From NCBI RefSeq assembly GCF_000518985.1, contig NZ_JAEQ01000015.1:57656-121655 (forward strand): DNA of 64,000 nucleotides. Direction: 5' to 3'. Origin of the DNA: Chelativorans sp. J32. Lineage in GTDB: Bacteria; Pseudomonadota; Alphaproteobacteria; Rhizobiales; Rhizobiaceae. Numbering within the stretch: position 1 is the stretch's first letter; the number at the start of each line of letters is the position of its first letter. The notes beneath the pieces were generated by a model that saw only the letters and a list, made by a program, of their open reading frames with translations, did not search any database and was not told the DNA's origin. Positions 1 to 8,842 of the stretch are shown here, piece by piece. Made by a program: the position numbers and the translations under genes.

Positions 1-332
1 TCGTCGACCGAGATCCCCTTGCCTTCGACGGCCTGCAGCATCTTCTGACCCGCCTCGTTCTGGATCTGCTGCTGCTCCTCTTGGGAGCCGGCAGTCTGTA
101 GCCGCTGCGAGTATTCCTGCTTGATCTTCTCGACCTCGGCCAGCGCGACCGCGAAGGATTGCAGCTTCTCGTCACTGACGTCCGGCGCCTGGGCGGCCGG
201 TTGCGACGGCTCGTTTGCCGCAGGTGCCGAGGGTTGGGCCGGTGCCTGCGCCAGCACAGGAGAAGAAATGGCCACACCGGCGGACAGGCAGGCTGCCACG
301 AGCAGGTTTCGAGAACCGTTCTTGAAAGTCAC
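1..332 (-). CDS. DUF4168-type exported protein (3' end beyond the window)
   Basis: Reading from a GTG at 332, the frame stays open to the window edge, so about 110 N-terminal residues are visible. It opens with a signal peptide (KNGSRNLLVAACLSAG, then an A-Q-A cleavage region near residue 27) followed by a Pro/Ala/Gln-rich linker. After that comes a helical, Glu/Gln-rich segment containing VSDEKLQSFAVALAEVEKI. That segment resembles the DUF4168 domain of periplasmic proteins of unknown function. A GGATC box lies just before the GTG; no ATG start is available in this frame. The family has no established function. The C-terminus lies outside the window. Confidence 0.6.
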   Translation of the reverse strand, partial: MTFKNGSRNLLVAACLSAGVAISSPVLAQAPAQPSAPAANEPSQPAAQAPDVSDEKLQSFAVALAEVEKIKQEYSQRLQTAGSQEEQQQIQNEAGQKMLQAVEGKGISVD

Positions 333-392
333 GTTCTGATCCTTCCTTGGATTTTTCGTCCAACGGGTGAGCAAGTCCTCAGCCCGCAACAC

Positions 393-417
393 TGCCCGCA
401 TTGTTCGCTTGCGGGCA
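393..417 (-). other. Perfect 8-bp hairpin in the leader of the DUF4168 gene
   Basis: TGCCCGCA (393-400) pairs with TGCGGGCA (410-417) across a 9-nt loop. It lies between the end of the nucleosidase gene and the GTG at 332. No clear T-tract follows on the minus strand, so it may be a 5' leader hairpin or a weak terminator for the upstream gene. The 333-597 interval holds nothing else I can name. Confidence 0.35.
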
Positions 418-597
418 GGAATAAGGATGAAAAGCGAATGTGGCGATTGAGAATCCCCTAGGTACTTTCCGACTTCATTTCCGCTTAACGCGGGTAAGAA
501 ATCCTGACCTGCGGGGGGTTGCCATTGAGATTTCGGAAGAATATCGCCCCGCTCTGCTTTGGAACATGCGGCAGAAGCGATAGGTTTGCGGAAAGTC

Positions 598-1536
598 TCA
601 GGGTATTTCTGCCAAAAGTGCCTTAACCACTGCGGCAGAGTTCGTCGCAGCAAGCGCCATGAATGTACTCATCTCATTGGTGCCTTCTCCACCGCCGGCG
701 AGATCGGAAAGACTCCGCACCGCCAGAAATGGCACGCCATTGCTGTAGGCGACATGGGCGACGGCAGCACTCTCCATGTCCAGCACCCTGGCTTGGAAGG
801 TCTTCATGACATATTCGCGGAAAGCGGCATTATCGACGAAAACCGGGCCGGATACGCCATTCCCGCCGACCACTATACGGGGACGTTTGGACAGGCACTT
901 GTTCGCCTCGACGCAGTCCTCCAGTTCGAGTTTCGAAGCCACCGTTCCGGCGATCTCTAGGAGATCCTCATCAACCGGAAACCAGAAACGTGCTTCTTCC
1001 TCGCCACTCCCCTTTCGATGCAGGGTCACCGACTTTGGTACGATCATGCCGAAACCGGGGAATTCCTGCTTGAAAAAGGGCGGGATCGTAAAACCGTCCT
1101 CGGTTTCCCGTGCGAAGATCGCTTCCAGATATTGGCCCCACTGACCGGCTATGACCACGTCGCCGATATGGAGTGCCGGATCGACGCCGCCTGCGATGCC
1201 TGAAAAGATGACGGCAGTGACGACAAACCGGTCGAGTGCCGACTGCGTGGTCATGGCAGCGTTCACCATGCTGACGCCGCTGAGATACATGACGACGTCC
1301 CTGCCCGCGAGCTTTCCGGTCAGGTATGTGTTGCCATTGATCTCGTATTCCTGACGCTCGGTCAATTCATCCTGGAGCGAAACCCATTCCGGAGCAAAGG
1401 CCGACACGATGGCGATCCGTGACTTCCCATCCAGTAATTCGGCCGCTTGCGCCGGTGTAAAGATCGCCAAAAGACCGAGGGTCACGCAGAGAAAACGGAT
1501 TGCCGAAAGAAGGATTGAAAAGCCTCGAGCCTTCAT
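598..1536 (-). CDS. Exported 5'-methylthioadenosine/S-adenosylhomocysteine nucleosidase-like protein
   Basis: 312 aa, ATG start with GAGGTG upstream. Residues 1 to about 31 form a signal peptide (hydrophobic core, then T-P-A-Q-A-A). The rest is a phosphorylase/nucleosidase (PNP_UDP_1, MTAN-like) fold: IAIVSAFAPEW carries the N-terminal Glu, VIFSGIAGGVDPALHIGDVV is the family glycine-rich motif, and VLDMESAAVAHVAY and VRSLSDLAG supply the Glu and Asp used for ribose binding and N-glycosidic cleavage. All three key residues are present. A segment with two cysteines (LEDCVEANKC) is inserted mid-protein compared with the roughly 230-aa cytoplasmic enzymes and could form a periplasmic disulfide. 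The substrate cannot be read from sequence. It may salvage nucleosides in the periplasm. Confidence 0.72.
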   Translation of the reverse strand: MKARGFSILLSAIRFLCVTLGLLAIFTPAQAAELLDGKSRIAIVSAFAPEWVSLQDELTERQEYEINGNTYLTGKLAGRDVVMYLSGVSMVNAAMTTQSALDRFVVTAVIFSGIAGGVDPALHIGDVVIAGQWGQYLEAIFARETEDGFTIPPFFKQEFPGFGMIVPKSVTLHRKGSGEEEARFWFPVDEDLLEIAGTVASKLELEDCVEANKCLSKRPRIVVGGNGVSGPVFVDNAAFREYVMKTFQARVLDMESAAVAHVAYSNGVPFLAVRSLSDLAGGGEGTNEMSTFMALAATNSAAVVKALLAEIP

Positions 1537-1614
1537 TCGTTCAACACCTCAAACCCGTTCCGCGCGACCGCTGTGCCGGATTGACCCTGTTCACCAATCC
1601 TGGCCTGCATGGAA

Positions 1615-1639
1615 AGCGTTCCGCTCGCAGCGGAACGCT
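1615..1639 (-). terminator. Hairpin just downstream of ssb
   Basis: AGCGTTCCGCT (1615-1625), loop CGC, AGCGGAACGCT (1629-1639): a perfect 11-bp stem starting 10 bp after the ssb stop. Only a short T-run (TTT) follows on the minus strand, so it is a probable but not textbook rho-independent terminator. Confidence 0.5.
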
Positions 1640-1648
1640 CAAAAACTG

Positions 1649-2125
1649 TCAGAATGGAATTTCGTCGTCGAGATCGCGCGAATATCCGCCTCCGCTCTCG
1701 GCTGGGCTTGACTGACCGAAATCGGAACCACGGCCACCCCCGCCATAGCTCACCTGGCCTTCACCACCCTGCCCCCGCGAATCCAGCATCTGCAATTCGC
1801 CTCGGAATTTCTGAAGAACCACTTCCGTCGTATAACGGTCCTGACCAGACTGGTCGGTCCACTTCCTGGTCTGCAACTGCCCCTCGATATAGACTTTCAT
1901 GCCTTTCTTCAGATACTGCTCGGCAACCTTGGCGAGGTTGTCGTTGAAGATAACGACGTTGTGCCATTCCGTCCGGTCGCGGCGCTCGCCCGTATTGCGG
2001 TCACGCCAATTCTCCGACGTGGCGATCCTAAGATTAACGACCGGATCTCCGGAATTGAGCCGCCGGATCTCTGGGTCCGCCCCCAGATTGCCGACCAGGA
2101 TCACCTTGTTGACGCTACCCGCCAT
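1649..2125 (-). CDS. ssb: Single-stranded DNA-binding protein
   Basis: 158 aa. The N-terminal OB fold covers about residues 4-110 ([19 protein letters not shown], then [15 protein letters not shown] and [17 protein letters not shown]). A glycine-rich disordered linker follows, and the acidic tail ends DLDDEIPF, the canonical tip that recruits RecQ, PriA, exonuclease I and other repair partners. It coats single-stranded DNA in replication, repair and recombination. It is divergent from uvrA, and a perfect GTTC-N7-GTTC LexA-type box stands 155 bp upstream of its ATG, so SOS induction is expected. Confidence 0.97.
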   Translation of the reverse strand: MAGSVNKVILVGNLGADPEIRRLNSGDPVVNLRIATSENWRDRNTGERRDRTEWHNVVIFNDNLAKVAEQYLKKGMKVYIEGQLQTRKWTDQSGQDRYTTEVVLQKFRGELQMLDSRGQGGEGQVSYGGGGRGSDFGQSSPAESGGGYSRDLDDEIPF

Positions 2126-2279
2126 GACGTTACTCCACTCGTCCTAAATTTCACATCCTGGAAGGCCGTCTTCCGGAGTCATCGAAAAGCAGGGCTTCCA
2201 CCAAGCCGCCATCTTACCCGATCGACCCGTCCCGCGCTCCTTCCAATCAGCGTCGCGCCCGCCCGTCCACAGGTCATTT

Positions 2280-2294
2280 GTTCCTTTTTTGTTC
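2280..2294. promoter_or_regulatory. SOS (LexA) box, ssb side
   Basis: GTTC-CTTTTTT-GTTC, an exact match to the alphaproteobacterial LexA direct repeat GTTC-N7-GTTC. It lies 155 bp upstream of the ssb start. LexA binding is expected from established rhizobial SOS regulation but is not shown here. Confidence 0.75.
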
Positions 2295-2588
2295 TAGCAT
2301 CTATGCGTTCAACAAGCAAGCCGCATTCGGCGGCTCCAAACCTCATACGAAAGGCCCCGCCGCCGCTTGGTTCTAGGGCGCGCAGGGGCCGATCTGGATT
2401 TTACAGTTGCCGGGAGTATGTTACCGGCACTTTCTTCGGGCAGCTCATAGGAGCTATCCGCGCATTTCTCTGATTGTCGGCAGCCGATCTGCGTGAGAAC
2501 CCACCTGGACGGCCTCAGCCTCCATGTTTCCCACGGCCCAAGCCTTTAGGGGACCTGCTGGTGGATCAGTCAGCCCAGTATCGACTGT

Positions 2589-2610
2589 GGCTCCACATCC
2601 TGGTGGAGCC
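2589..2610. other. Intergenic 8-bp hairpin between ssb and uvrA
   Basis: GGCTCCAC (2589-2596), loop ATCCTG, GTGGAGCC (2603-2610). There is no T-tract on either side, so it is not an obvious terminator. Its role is unknown; it could belong to a long leader of ssb or uvrA or to a small RNA. Confidence 0.3.
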
Positions 2611-2807
2611 GTAAGAACAGTCCGGTGGAGTCATGCCTCCCTCCTGTTCCGTTGCTCCAACGTCACGAAACCTCTACCAAGCCGACTGCCTGGATGTTTC
2701 TGACGTGTCGTGATTTTGCTCCCTTCCCATCGTTGCGTCAACCCTTAAGCGAAGCCGCATCCCGTTGTCCTTGCAACTCGCTCCCGACAGCATTATGTCA
2801 GGAGACT

Positions 2808-2822
2808 GTTCGTTCTTTGTTC
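2808..2822. promoter_or_regulatory. SOS (LexA) box, uvrA side
   Basis: GTTC-GTTCTTT-GTTC, a perfect GTTC-N7-GTTC direct repeat with an extra overlapping GTTC at 2812. It lies 157 bp upstream of the uvrA ATG. uvrA is a classic LexA target in rhizobia. Confidence 0.78.
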
Positions 2823-2979
2823 CTTTCTGCTTGCTCTGATCGCAAAAAACTGGAAAAGGTGAACAGGATCCACATCCGGCGAGTTGCGGCCGCGCCATCG
2901 ATATCGGGTCTGCATCTCCTATATTAGCATCGCCGGCGGAGCCCGGCTGTTCTGGACAATCGGAAGGCATCGACGGGGC

Positions 2980-5892
2980 ATGCCCGATCATAAGCTTATT
3001 TCTATTCGCGGCGCGCGCGAGCACAATCTCAAGAATGTCGACCTCGATCTGCCTCGCGAGAAGCTGATCGTGATGACCGGCCTGTCGGGATCCGGCAAGT
3101 CCTCACTTGCCTTCGACACGATCTATGCCGAAGGCCAGCGCCGGTATGTGGAGAGCCTCTCGGCCTATGCGCGCCAGTTCCTGGAGATGATGCAGAAGCC
3201 GGATGTCGATCAGATCGACGGGCTGTCTCCGGCCATCTCCATCGAGCAGAAGACCACCTCGCGCAACCCGCGCTCGACCGTAGGTACGGTCACCGAGATC
3301 TATGACTATATGCGCCTGCTTTTTGCACGCGTGGGCGTGCCCTACTCACCCGCGACCGGTCTTCCTATCGAAAGCCAGACGGTGAGCCAGATGGTCGACC
3401 GTGTGCTGGCGCTGGAGGAAGGCACCCGCCTTTATATCCTTGCGCCCATCGTGCGCGGACGCAAGGGAGAGTACCGCAAGGAGCTGTCAGACCTTCAAAA
3501 GAGGGGCTTTCAGCGCGTCAAGGTAGATGGCGAATTCTACGAGATTGCCGATGTGCCGGCCCTCGACAAGAAATACAAGCACGACATCGACGTGGTGGTG
3601 GACCGCGTCGTCGTGAGGCTGGACATGGCAACCCGGCTTGCGGACTCGCTCGAGACCTGCCTTCGTCTTTCGGACGGCTTGGCCGTGGCCGAGTTCGCAG
3701 ACAAGCCCCTCCCCGACGAGGCGAAAGAAGGTGCGAACAAGTCCAAGAACGACACACATGAACGGCTGATCTTTTCGGAGAAATTCGCCTGCCCCGTGTC
3801 GGGCTTCACAATACCGGAGATCGAGCCCCGGCTGTTCTCCTTCAACAACCCGGCTGGTGCTTGCCCCGCCTGCGACGGACTGGGCAGCGAGCGGGCGATC
3901 GATCCCGATCTCGTCGTGCCGGATGAGAATGTGGTGTTGCGGGAGGGAGCCATTGCCCCGTGGGCCAAGTCCACGTCGCCTTATTATCTCCAGACCCTGG
4001 AAGCCCTGGGCAAGGAATATGGGTTCAAGGCCAGCAATCGCTGGAAGGACCTGTCGCAAGAGGCAAAGCAGGCGATCCTCCATGGCACCGGCGAGCGGAA
4101 GATCACTTTTGAGTATAATGACGGCCTGCGCAGTTATCGCACGACGAAGCCGTTCGAAGGCGTGGTAAGCAATCTTCAACGCCGTTGGAAGGAGACGGAA
4201 TCCGCCTGGATGCGCGAGGAGATCGAGCGTTTCATGTCGGCTCATCCCTGCCCGGCCTGCAACGGCTATCGCCTGAAACCCGAAGCTTTGGCGGTCAAGA
4301 TCGCCGGTCTGCATATCGGTGAAGTCACGGAGATGTCGATCCGCAGGGCCGGCGGATGGTTCGAGGCGCTTCCGGAACAGCTCAACGAGAAGCAGAATGA
4401 AATCGCCGCCCGCATCTTGAAGGAAATCCGCGAACGCCTTCGCTTCTTGAACGATGTCGGCCTCGATTATCTGACACTTTCGCGCAATTCCGGCTCCCTC
4501 TCCGGAGGCGAGAGCCAGCGCATCAGGCTCGCCTCACAGATCGGTTCCGGGCTTACCGGCGTCCTTTATGTGTTGGACGAGCCGTCCATCGGCTTGCACC
4601 AGCGCGACAATGACCGGCTGCTTGCGACGCTGCGGCATCTGCGCGACCTGGGCAACACGGTTATCGTCGTCGAACATGATGAGGATGCGATCCTGACCGC
4701 CGATTACGTGGTGGATATCGGGCCGGCAGCCGGCGTCCATGGGGGGCGCGTGATCGCCGAAGGCACGCCCCATGAGATCATGGCGAACCCGAACTCGATC
4801 ACGGGGAAATATCTCACCGGCGATCTTTCAATCCCGATGCCTGGGCAACGCCGCGAAATCTCCAAGAAGCGGCGGATCCGGGTGGTCGGCGCACGCGGCA
4901 ACAATCTCAAGAATGTGACCGCCGATATCCCCCTCGGCACCTTCGCCTGCGTCACCGGAGTGTCGGGCGGCGGCAAGTCGACTTTCCTGATCGAAACGCT
5001 CTACAAGGCCGCCTCGCGGCGCATCATGGGTTCGCGGGAGCACCCGGCGGAGCACGACCGTATCGAAGGTCTCGAGTTCCTCGACAAGGTCATCGATATC
5101 GACCAGTCGCCGATCGGCCGGACCCCACGTTCCAATCCTGCCACTTACACGGGCGCCTTCTCACCCATTCGCGACTGGTTCGCAGGTTTGCCGGAAGCCA
5201 AGGCGCGCGGCTACCAGCCGGGCCGCTTCTCCTTCAATGTAAAGGGCGGGCGCTGCGAGGCATGCCAGGGCGATGGCGTCATCAAGATCGAAATGCACTT
5301 CCTGCCGGACGTCTATGTGACTTGCGACGTCTGCCATGGCAAGCGGTACAACCGCGAAACGCTCGAGGTCCTCTTCAAGGGCAAGTCCATTGCTGACGTG
5401 CTGGAGATGACGGTCGACGAAGGCGTCGAGTTCTTCTCTGCGGTGCCGGCGGTTCGCGACAAGCTCCAGACGCTTTCGCGGGTGGGCCTCGGCTATATCC
5501 ACATAGGTCAGCAGGCAACAACGCTTTCAGGCGGCGAAGCGCAGCGCATCAAGCTTGCGAAGGAGCTGTCGAAGAAGGCGACGGGCAAGACGCTCTATAT
5601 TCTTGATGAGCCGACGACCGGATTGCATTTCCACGACGTGGCCAAACTGCTGGAGGTGCTGCACGAATTGGTCGACCAGGGCAACACTGTCGTGGTCATC
5701 GAACACAATCTGGAGGTCATCAAGACAGCGGACTGGGTTCTCGATCTGGGACCTGAAGGTGGTGATGGCGGCGGCGAGTTGGTGGCGGCCGGCTCCATCG
5801 ATGATGTCATGACCGAACCGCGCTCCTATACCGGCAAGTTCCTGAAGGAGCTGCTGGAACGGAGGCCGGCGCGGCGGCAAGCGGCGGAGTAG
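2980..5892 (+). CDS. uvrA: Excinuclease ABC subunit A
   Basis: 970 aa from the ATG at 2980. The frame is open further upstream, but the family N-terminus ([18 protein letters not shown]) begins here. It is the damage-recognition ATPase of nucleotide excision repair and loads UvrB. Walker A motifs are GLSGSGKSS (about residues 34-42) and [12 protein letters not shown] signatures are [12 protein letters not shown] and [12 protein letters not shown], with Walker [11 protein letters not shown] and [10 protein letters not shown]. The C-terminal zinc finger is complete (CEAC ... CDVC). In the first zinc module the leading pair reads CPVSG, so one usual cysteine is missing; I recall the same in other alphaproteobacterial UvrA. 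An SOS box lies upstream. Confidence 0.98.
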   Translation: MPDHKLISIRGAREHNLKNVDLDLPREKLIVMTGLSGSGKSSLAFDTIYAEGQRRYVESLSAYARQFLEMMQKPDVDQIDGLSPAISIEQKTTSRNPRSTVGTVTEIYDYMRLLFARVGVPYSPATGLPIESQTVSQMVDRVLALEEGTRLYILAPIVRGRKGEYRKELSDLQKRGFQRVKVDGEFYEIADVPALDKKYKHDIDVVVDRVVVRLDMATRLADSLETCLRLSDGLAVAEFADKPLPDEAKEGANKSKNDTHERLIFSEKFACPVSGFTIPEIEPRLFSFNNPAGACPACDGLGSERAIDPDLVVPDENVVLREGAIAPWAKSTSPYYLQTLEALGKEYGFKASNRWKDLSQEAKQAILHGTGERKITFEYNDGLRSYRTTKPFEGVVSNLQRRWKETESAWMREEIERFMSAHPCPACNGYRLKPEALAVKIAGLHIGEVTEMSIRRAGGWFEALPEQLNEKQNEIAARILKEIRERLRFLNDVGLDYLTLSRNSGSLSGGESQRIRLASQIGSGLTGVLYVLDEPSIGLHQRDNDRLLATLRHLRDLGNTVIVVEHDEDAILTADYVVDIGPAAGVHGGRVIAEGTPHEIMANPNSITGKYLTGDLSIPMPGQRREISKKRRIRVVGARGNNLKNVTADIPLGTFACVTGVSGGGKSTFLIETLYKAASRRIMGSREHPAEHDRIEGLEFLDKVIDIDQSPIGRTPRSNPATYTGAFSPIRDWFAGLPEAKARGYQPGRFSFNVKGGRCEACQGDGVIKIEMHFLPDVYVTCDVCHGKRYNRETLEVLFKGKSIADVLEMTVDEGVEFFSAVPAVRDKLQTLSRVGLGYIHIGQQATTLSGGEAQRIKLAKELSKKATGKTLYILDEPTTGLHFHDVAKLLEVLHELVDQGNTVVVIEHNLEVIKTADWVLDLGPEGGDGGGELVAAGSIDDVMTEPRSYTGKFLKELLERRPARRQAAE

Positions 5893-5895
5893 ACG

Positions 5896-6696
5896 ATGGA
5901 GAAATCCAGCACCATCCGCGCCGGGATCGGCGGTTGGAACTTCGAGCCTTGGGAGGGGACCTTCTATCCCGATGACCTGCCGAAGAAGCGGCAACTCGAA
6001 TATGCCAGCCGGCAAATGCCCACGATCGAGATCAATGGCACCTATTACGGCAACCAGAAGCCCGCGGTATTTGCAAAATGGGCTTCAGAGGTGCCGGACG
6101 GGTTCGTGTTCTCGCTCAAGGGCAATCGCTTCGTCACCAATCGCCGTGTTCTCTCGGAAGCGGGCGAATCGCTCGAGAAATTCCTGGATTCCGGGATTAC
6201 CGAGCTCGGCGATCATCTCGGCCCGATTCTCTGGCAATTCGCCCCGAGCAAAAAATTCGATCCGGAGGATTTCGAAGGTTTTCTGAAGCTCCTGCCGGAA
6301 GAACGCGATGGAGTGCGGCTTCGCCATGTCCTGGAAGTGCGCAATCCAACCTTTGTCGTGCCGGAATTTGCGGCGCTCTCCCGCAAATATGGCGCGGCGA
6401 TCTGTTACGCGCACCATTTCACCTATCCGGAGTTGGCGGATGTGACGGCTGATTTCGTCTATGCGCGGCTGCAAAGGGGAGAAGATTCAATCCCCACCGC
6501 CTATACCTTGGCGGATCTGAATGCCTGGGCCGAGCGAGCAAAGACCTGGGCCTCGGGAGGCATGCCCGGCGATTTGCCCCTGGCCGACGAGACCGTGAAA
6601 ATCGAGAAGAAGCCTCGCGACGTCTTCGTTTACTTCATCCACGAGGGGAAGGTCCGCGCCCCGCATGCGGCCCGTGCGTTCATGGAGCTCGTATAG
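5896..6696 (+). CDS. DUF72 (YecE-like) family protein
   Basis: 266 aa, ATG 3 bp after the uvrA stop, so probably co-transcribed. It opens with AGIGGWNFEPWEGTFYP and continues through EINGTYYGNQKP, FVFSLKGNRFVTNRR, ILWQFAPSKKF and the C-terminal VFVYFIHEGKVRAPHAA, the landmarks of the TIM-barrel DUF72 family. The biochemical role of the family is not established. Linkage to uvrA may be coincidental but would make it SOS-responsive by read-through. Confidence 0.88.
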   Translation: MEKSSTIRAGIGGWNFEPWEGTFYPDDLPKKRQLEYASRQMPTIEINGTYYGNQKPAVFAKWASEVPDGFVFSLKGNRFVTNRRVLSEAGESLEKFLDSGITELGDHLGPILWQFAPSKKFDPEDFEGFLKLLPEERDGVRLRHVLEVRNPTFVVPEFAALSRKYGAAICYAHHFTYPELADVTADFVYARLQRGEDSIPTAYTLADLNAWAERAKTWASGGMPGDLPLADETVKIEKKPRDVFVYFIHEGKVRAPHAARAFMELV

Positions 6697-6788
6697 TTCA
6701 GCAGTTAGTTTGGGCAGAAACGTGGGGCCAATGCTCTGCCCTCCCGCCTACAATGCCACCGACTTCTGGGGCAGCAGCGCGTAATGCG

Positions 6789-7955
6789 CTAACTTTCCCG
6801 ATTGACCGCGCTCAGAACAATTTCTGCGGCCATCTCGCCTGATGGTTTTGGCGCAACGAGCGATCTCGCCACGTCGGCAAATCCTTCCAACTGCGCATGC
6901 CGCGTCGGCGTATCGGCCCAAAGTCGTGTCAGCAGGCGGGCAAGATAGGCAGGCCGTGCATATTCGTTGAAGAATTCCGGTACCACAGGCCAACCGGCGA
7001 TCAGATTCGGCAGCGAAGCCGACCAAACTTTCACCAGAAGAGGCCCGATCACGGAACCAATCGTGTCCGTCTTGTAGACGCTGATGAAGGGCACGCGCGC
7101 AAGTGCCAGCTCCAACGCAACAGTCCCGGAGCAGGCGAGCGCGGCATCGGCCTCGGAAAAGGCTCGCCACTTTTCACGCTCGCTGAGGATGATTTCGGGT
7201 TGCACGGACCACGTCTGGACGGCCTTCCGTACAAGATCTGCGACATGGGGAACGGTGGGCAGAAGAAGATCGAACTGATGCCCCTCCCTCTTGAGCCCAT
7301 CTACCGTCTCTCCGAAGAGGCCGATAAGACGTGTAACCTCCCCCCGCCGAGAGCCTGGCAGCAGGAGAAGCGTCTTTCTTTCCCGCGGTTCCTGGTTGGC
7401 GAGTTGCCTCTGCGCCGCCGTAGCTATGTTCGGATCAGTGGTGAGCCTGTGGCCGACGAATGTGCCGGGCGGACCTCCGAGCCTTTTGAGTTCGTCAGGT
7501 TCGAAAGGCAAAAGACACAGCACGTGGTCCACATAGGGGCGCATAGCGGCGGCTCGGCCGGGACGCCACGCCCATACGCTGGGACAGACATAATGTATGA
7601 TCGGGATGGAGGGCTCCGCCGCCCTCACCTTCCGTGCCACGCGCAGACCGAAGTCAGGGCTGTCTATCGTCACCAGGCAATCCGGTTTTGCCGCCGCTAT
7701 CGCTGATGCAGCCTGCCCGATCCGCTTCAGAAGGCGCGGCAAATCCCGCAGAACCGCGGATATGCCCATGATCGCAATGTCGTCCGCAGTAAACAGCGAG
7801 CGCAGCCCAAGCGCTTTAAGATTGCGTCCTCCTACCCCGAGAAGCTCGACCTTCCGTCCGGACTGCCGCTTGATGGCTTCGACCAGGTCAGCCCCGAGAA
7901 GATCTCCCGATTCCTCGCCGGCTATCACGGCAATCCGAAGCGGACGCTCCGTCAT
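6789..7955 (-). CDS. lpxB: Lipid-A-disaccharide synthase
   Basis: 388 aa from the ATG at 7955, which overlaps the lpxI stop by one base (TGATG); a GTG one codon earlier is also possible. It is a GT19 glycosyltransferase joining 2,3-diacyl-GlcN-1-P to UDP-diacyl-GlcN at the inner membrane. Seen: IAVIAGEESGDLLGADLV near the N-terminus, GVGGRNLKALG, YVCPSVWAWRPGRA, FVGHRLTTD, LLLPGSRRGEV and ALACSGTVALELALARVP, all GT19 landmarks. It is the last gene of the lpxD-fabZ-lpxA-lpxI-lpxB run and converges on the DUF72 gene. Confidence 0.96.
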   Translation of the reverse strand: MTERPLRIAVIAGEESGDLLGADLVEAIKRQSGRKVELLGVGGRNLKALGLRSLFTADDIAIMGISAVLRDLPRLLKRIGQAASAIAAAKPDCLVTIDSPDFGLRVARKVRAAEPSIPIIHYVCPSVWAWRPGRAAAMRPYVDHVLCLLPFEPDELKRLGGPPGTFVGHRLTTDPNIATAAQRQLANQEPRERKTLLLLPGSRRGEVTRLIGLFGETVDGLKREGHQFDLLLPTVPHVADLVRKAVQTWSVQPEIILSEREKWRAFSEADAALACSGTVALELALARVPFISVYKTDTIGSVIGPLLVKVWSASLPNLIAGWPVVPEFFNEYARPAYLARLLTRLWADTPTRHAQLEGFADVARSLVAPKPSGEMAAEIVLSAVNRES

Positions 7956-8842
7956 CACTCCTCACGCCCCCGCTCAAAACCAAGAAGGAAAAGGCCGTGC
8001 TCATCAGCGAGGCCAACTGTCTCGCTGCATTGAAGAATCAGGCTCCGCTCCGCTTCAACCGCAATGCCGGCAAGTCCCGCTGCATGAGCATCTCTTACGG
8101 TTTGCGGGCCGATGGACGGCAGGTCTACGCGCAATTCCTGTCCCGGCTTCGCACATTTCACCAGAACGCCGCGCGTCTTGCCCGCGATCCGCCCATGGGA
8201 CCGCAAATCTATCGCGCGCTGCAAAAGCCCGTCGGTTCCCTCGATCCCTTCCAATGCTATGGCGCGACCTCCGACTGCGACGGCTGCTTGGCCGATATCC
8301 AGCCGGCCAATGGCTCGAGCCGCAGCGAGAGCCGCCGAAATATCCTTCTGATCGGATGCCTTGGGAGCTTGCTTGGTGAGCAGGGCGTTGGGCGCCAGGA
8401 GTTCAGGCACCACCTCATGCGCACCGATAAGCCGAATACCATAGGAATTGATGAAGCCGATGATTGCGCGCAGCAACCCATCGTCCCCTCTGGCATAGCC
8501 GGCCACCAAGCGCGGCAGATGCATCAGGATCTTTGGGCTGTACCGCAGGGTGGAAAGCGGCGGCCGCCGCTCGACACCGCCCGCGAGTATCAAATGGGTG
8601 ACGCCCTCGCGCTTGAGAATCGAAAGGACCTTGCCCAGTTCTTCATGTGTGACGCGCAGGAAGTCATAACGGGGATCTTCTCCCAGGCCTGCTTCCCCCT
8701 CGATGGCAACCACCAATGGACGATAGCCAGCGCGTATAAGGCCCTCCGCCACCTCTTTCGGCAGTTGCCCGCTGCCAGCAATGACGGCGATCCGATCCCC
8801 TTTCCCCAAGGCAAAGGGGCGCGGTTCACTCGTCGGATTCAT
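7955..8842 (-). CDS. lpxI: UDP-2,3-diacylglucosamine pyrophosphatase, LpxI type
   Basis: 295 aa from the ATG at 8842, inside the 3' end of lpxA; another ATG at 8851 is possible. LpxI (formerly DUF1009) hydrolyses UDP-2,3-diacylglucosamine to lipid X and replaces LpxH in alphaproteobacteria. Seen: DRIAVIAGSGQLPKEVAEGL and GVTHLILAGGVERRPP in the N-terminal half; IGAHEVVPELLA, VAVGGRAIALEGIEGTDGLL and VLVKCAKPGQELRVDLPSIG in the C-terminal half. Its position between lpxA and lpxB supplies the missing step between the two enzymes. Confidence 0.93.
   Translation of the reverse strand: MNPTSEPRPFALGKGDRIAVIAGSGQLPKEVAEGLIRAGYRPLVVAIEGEAGLGEDPRYDFLRVTHEELGKVLSILKREGVTHLILAGGVERRPPLSTLRYSPKILMHLPRLVAGYARGDDGLLRAIIGFINSYGIRLIGAHEVVPELLAPNALLTKQAPKASDQKDISAALAAARAIGRLDIGQAAVAVGGRAIALEGIEGTDGLLQRAIDLRSHGRIAGKTRGVLVKCAKPGQELRVDLPSIGPQTVRDAHAAGLAGIAVEAERSLILQCSETVGLADEHGLFLLGFERGREE

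Larger units (their letters stand above)
2126..2979. other. Intergenic region between ssb and uvrA
   Basis: 854 bp with no supported gene. Short open frames here lack homology-like features and ribosome binding sites. It contains two SOS boxes (2280-2294 and 2808-2822), an 8-bp hairpin (2589-2610) and three related GGTGGA-containing words near 2560, 2603 and 2623. The spacing implies separate ssb and uvrA promoters. Confidence 0.6.

Noticed and set aside
2884..2979. Upstream extension of uvrA by 32 codons
   Set aside because: The extension is not UvrA-like; family N-terminus and spacing support the ATG at 2980.
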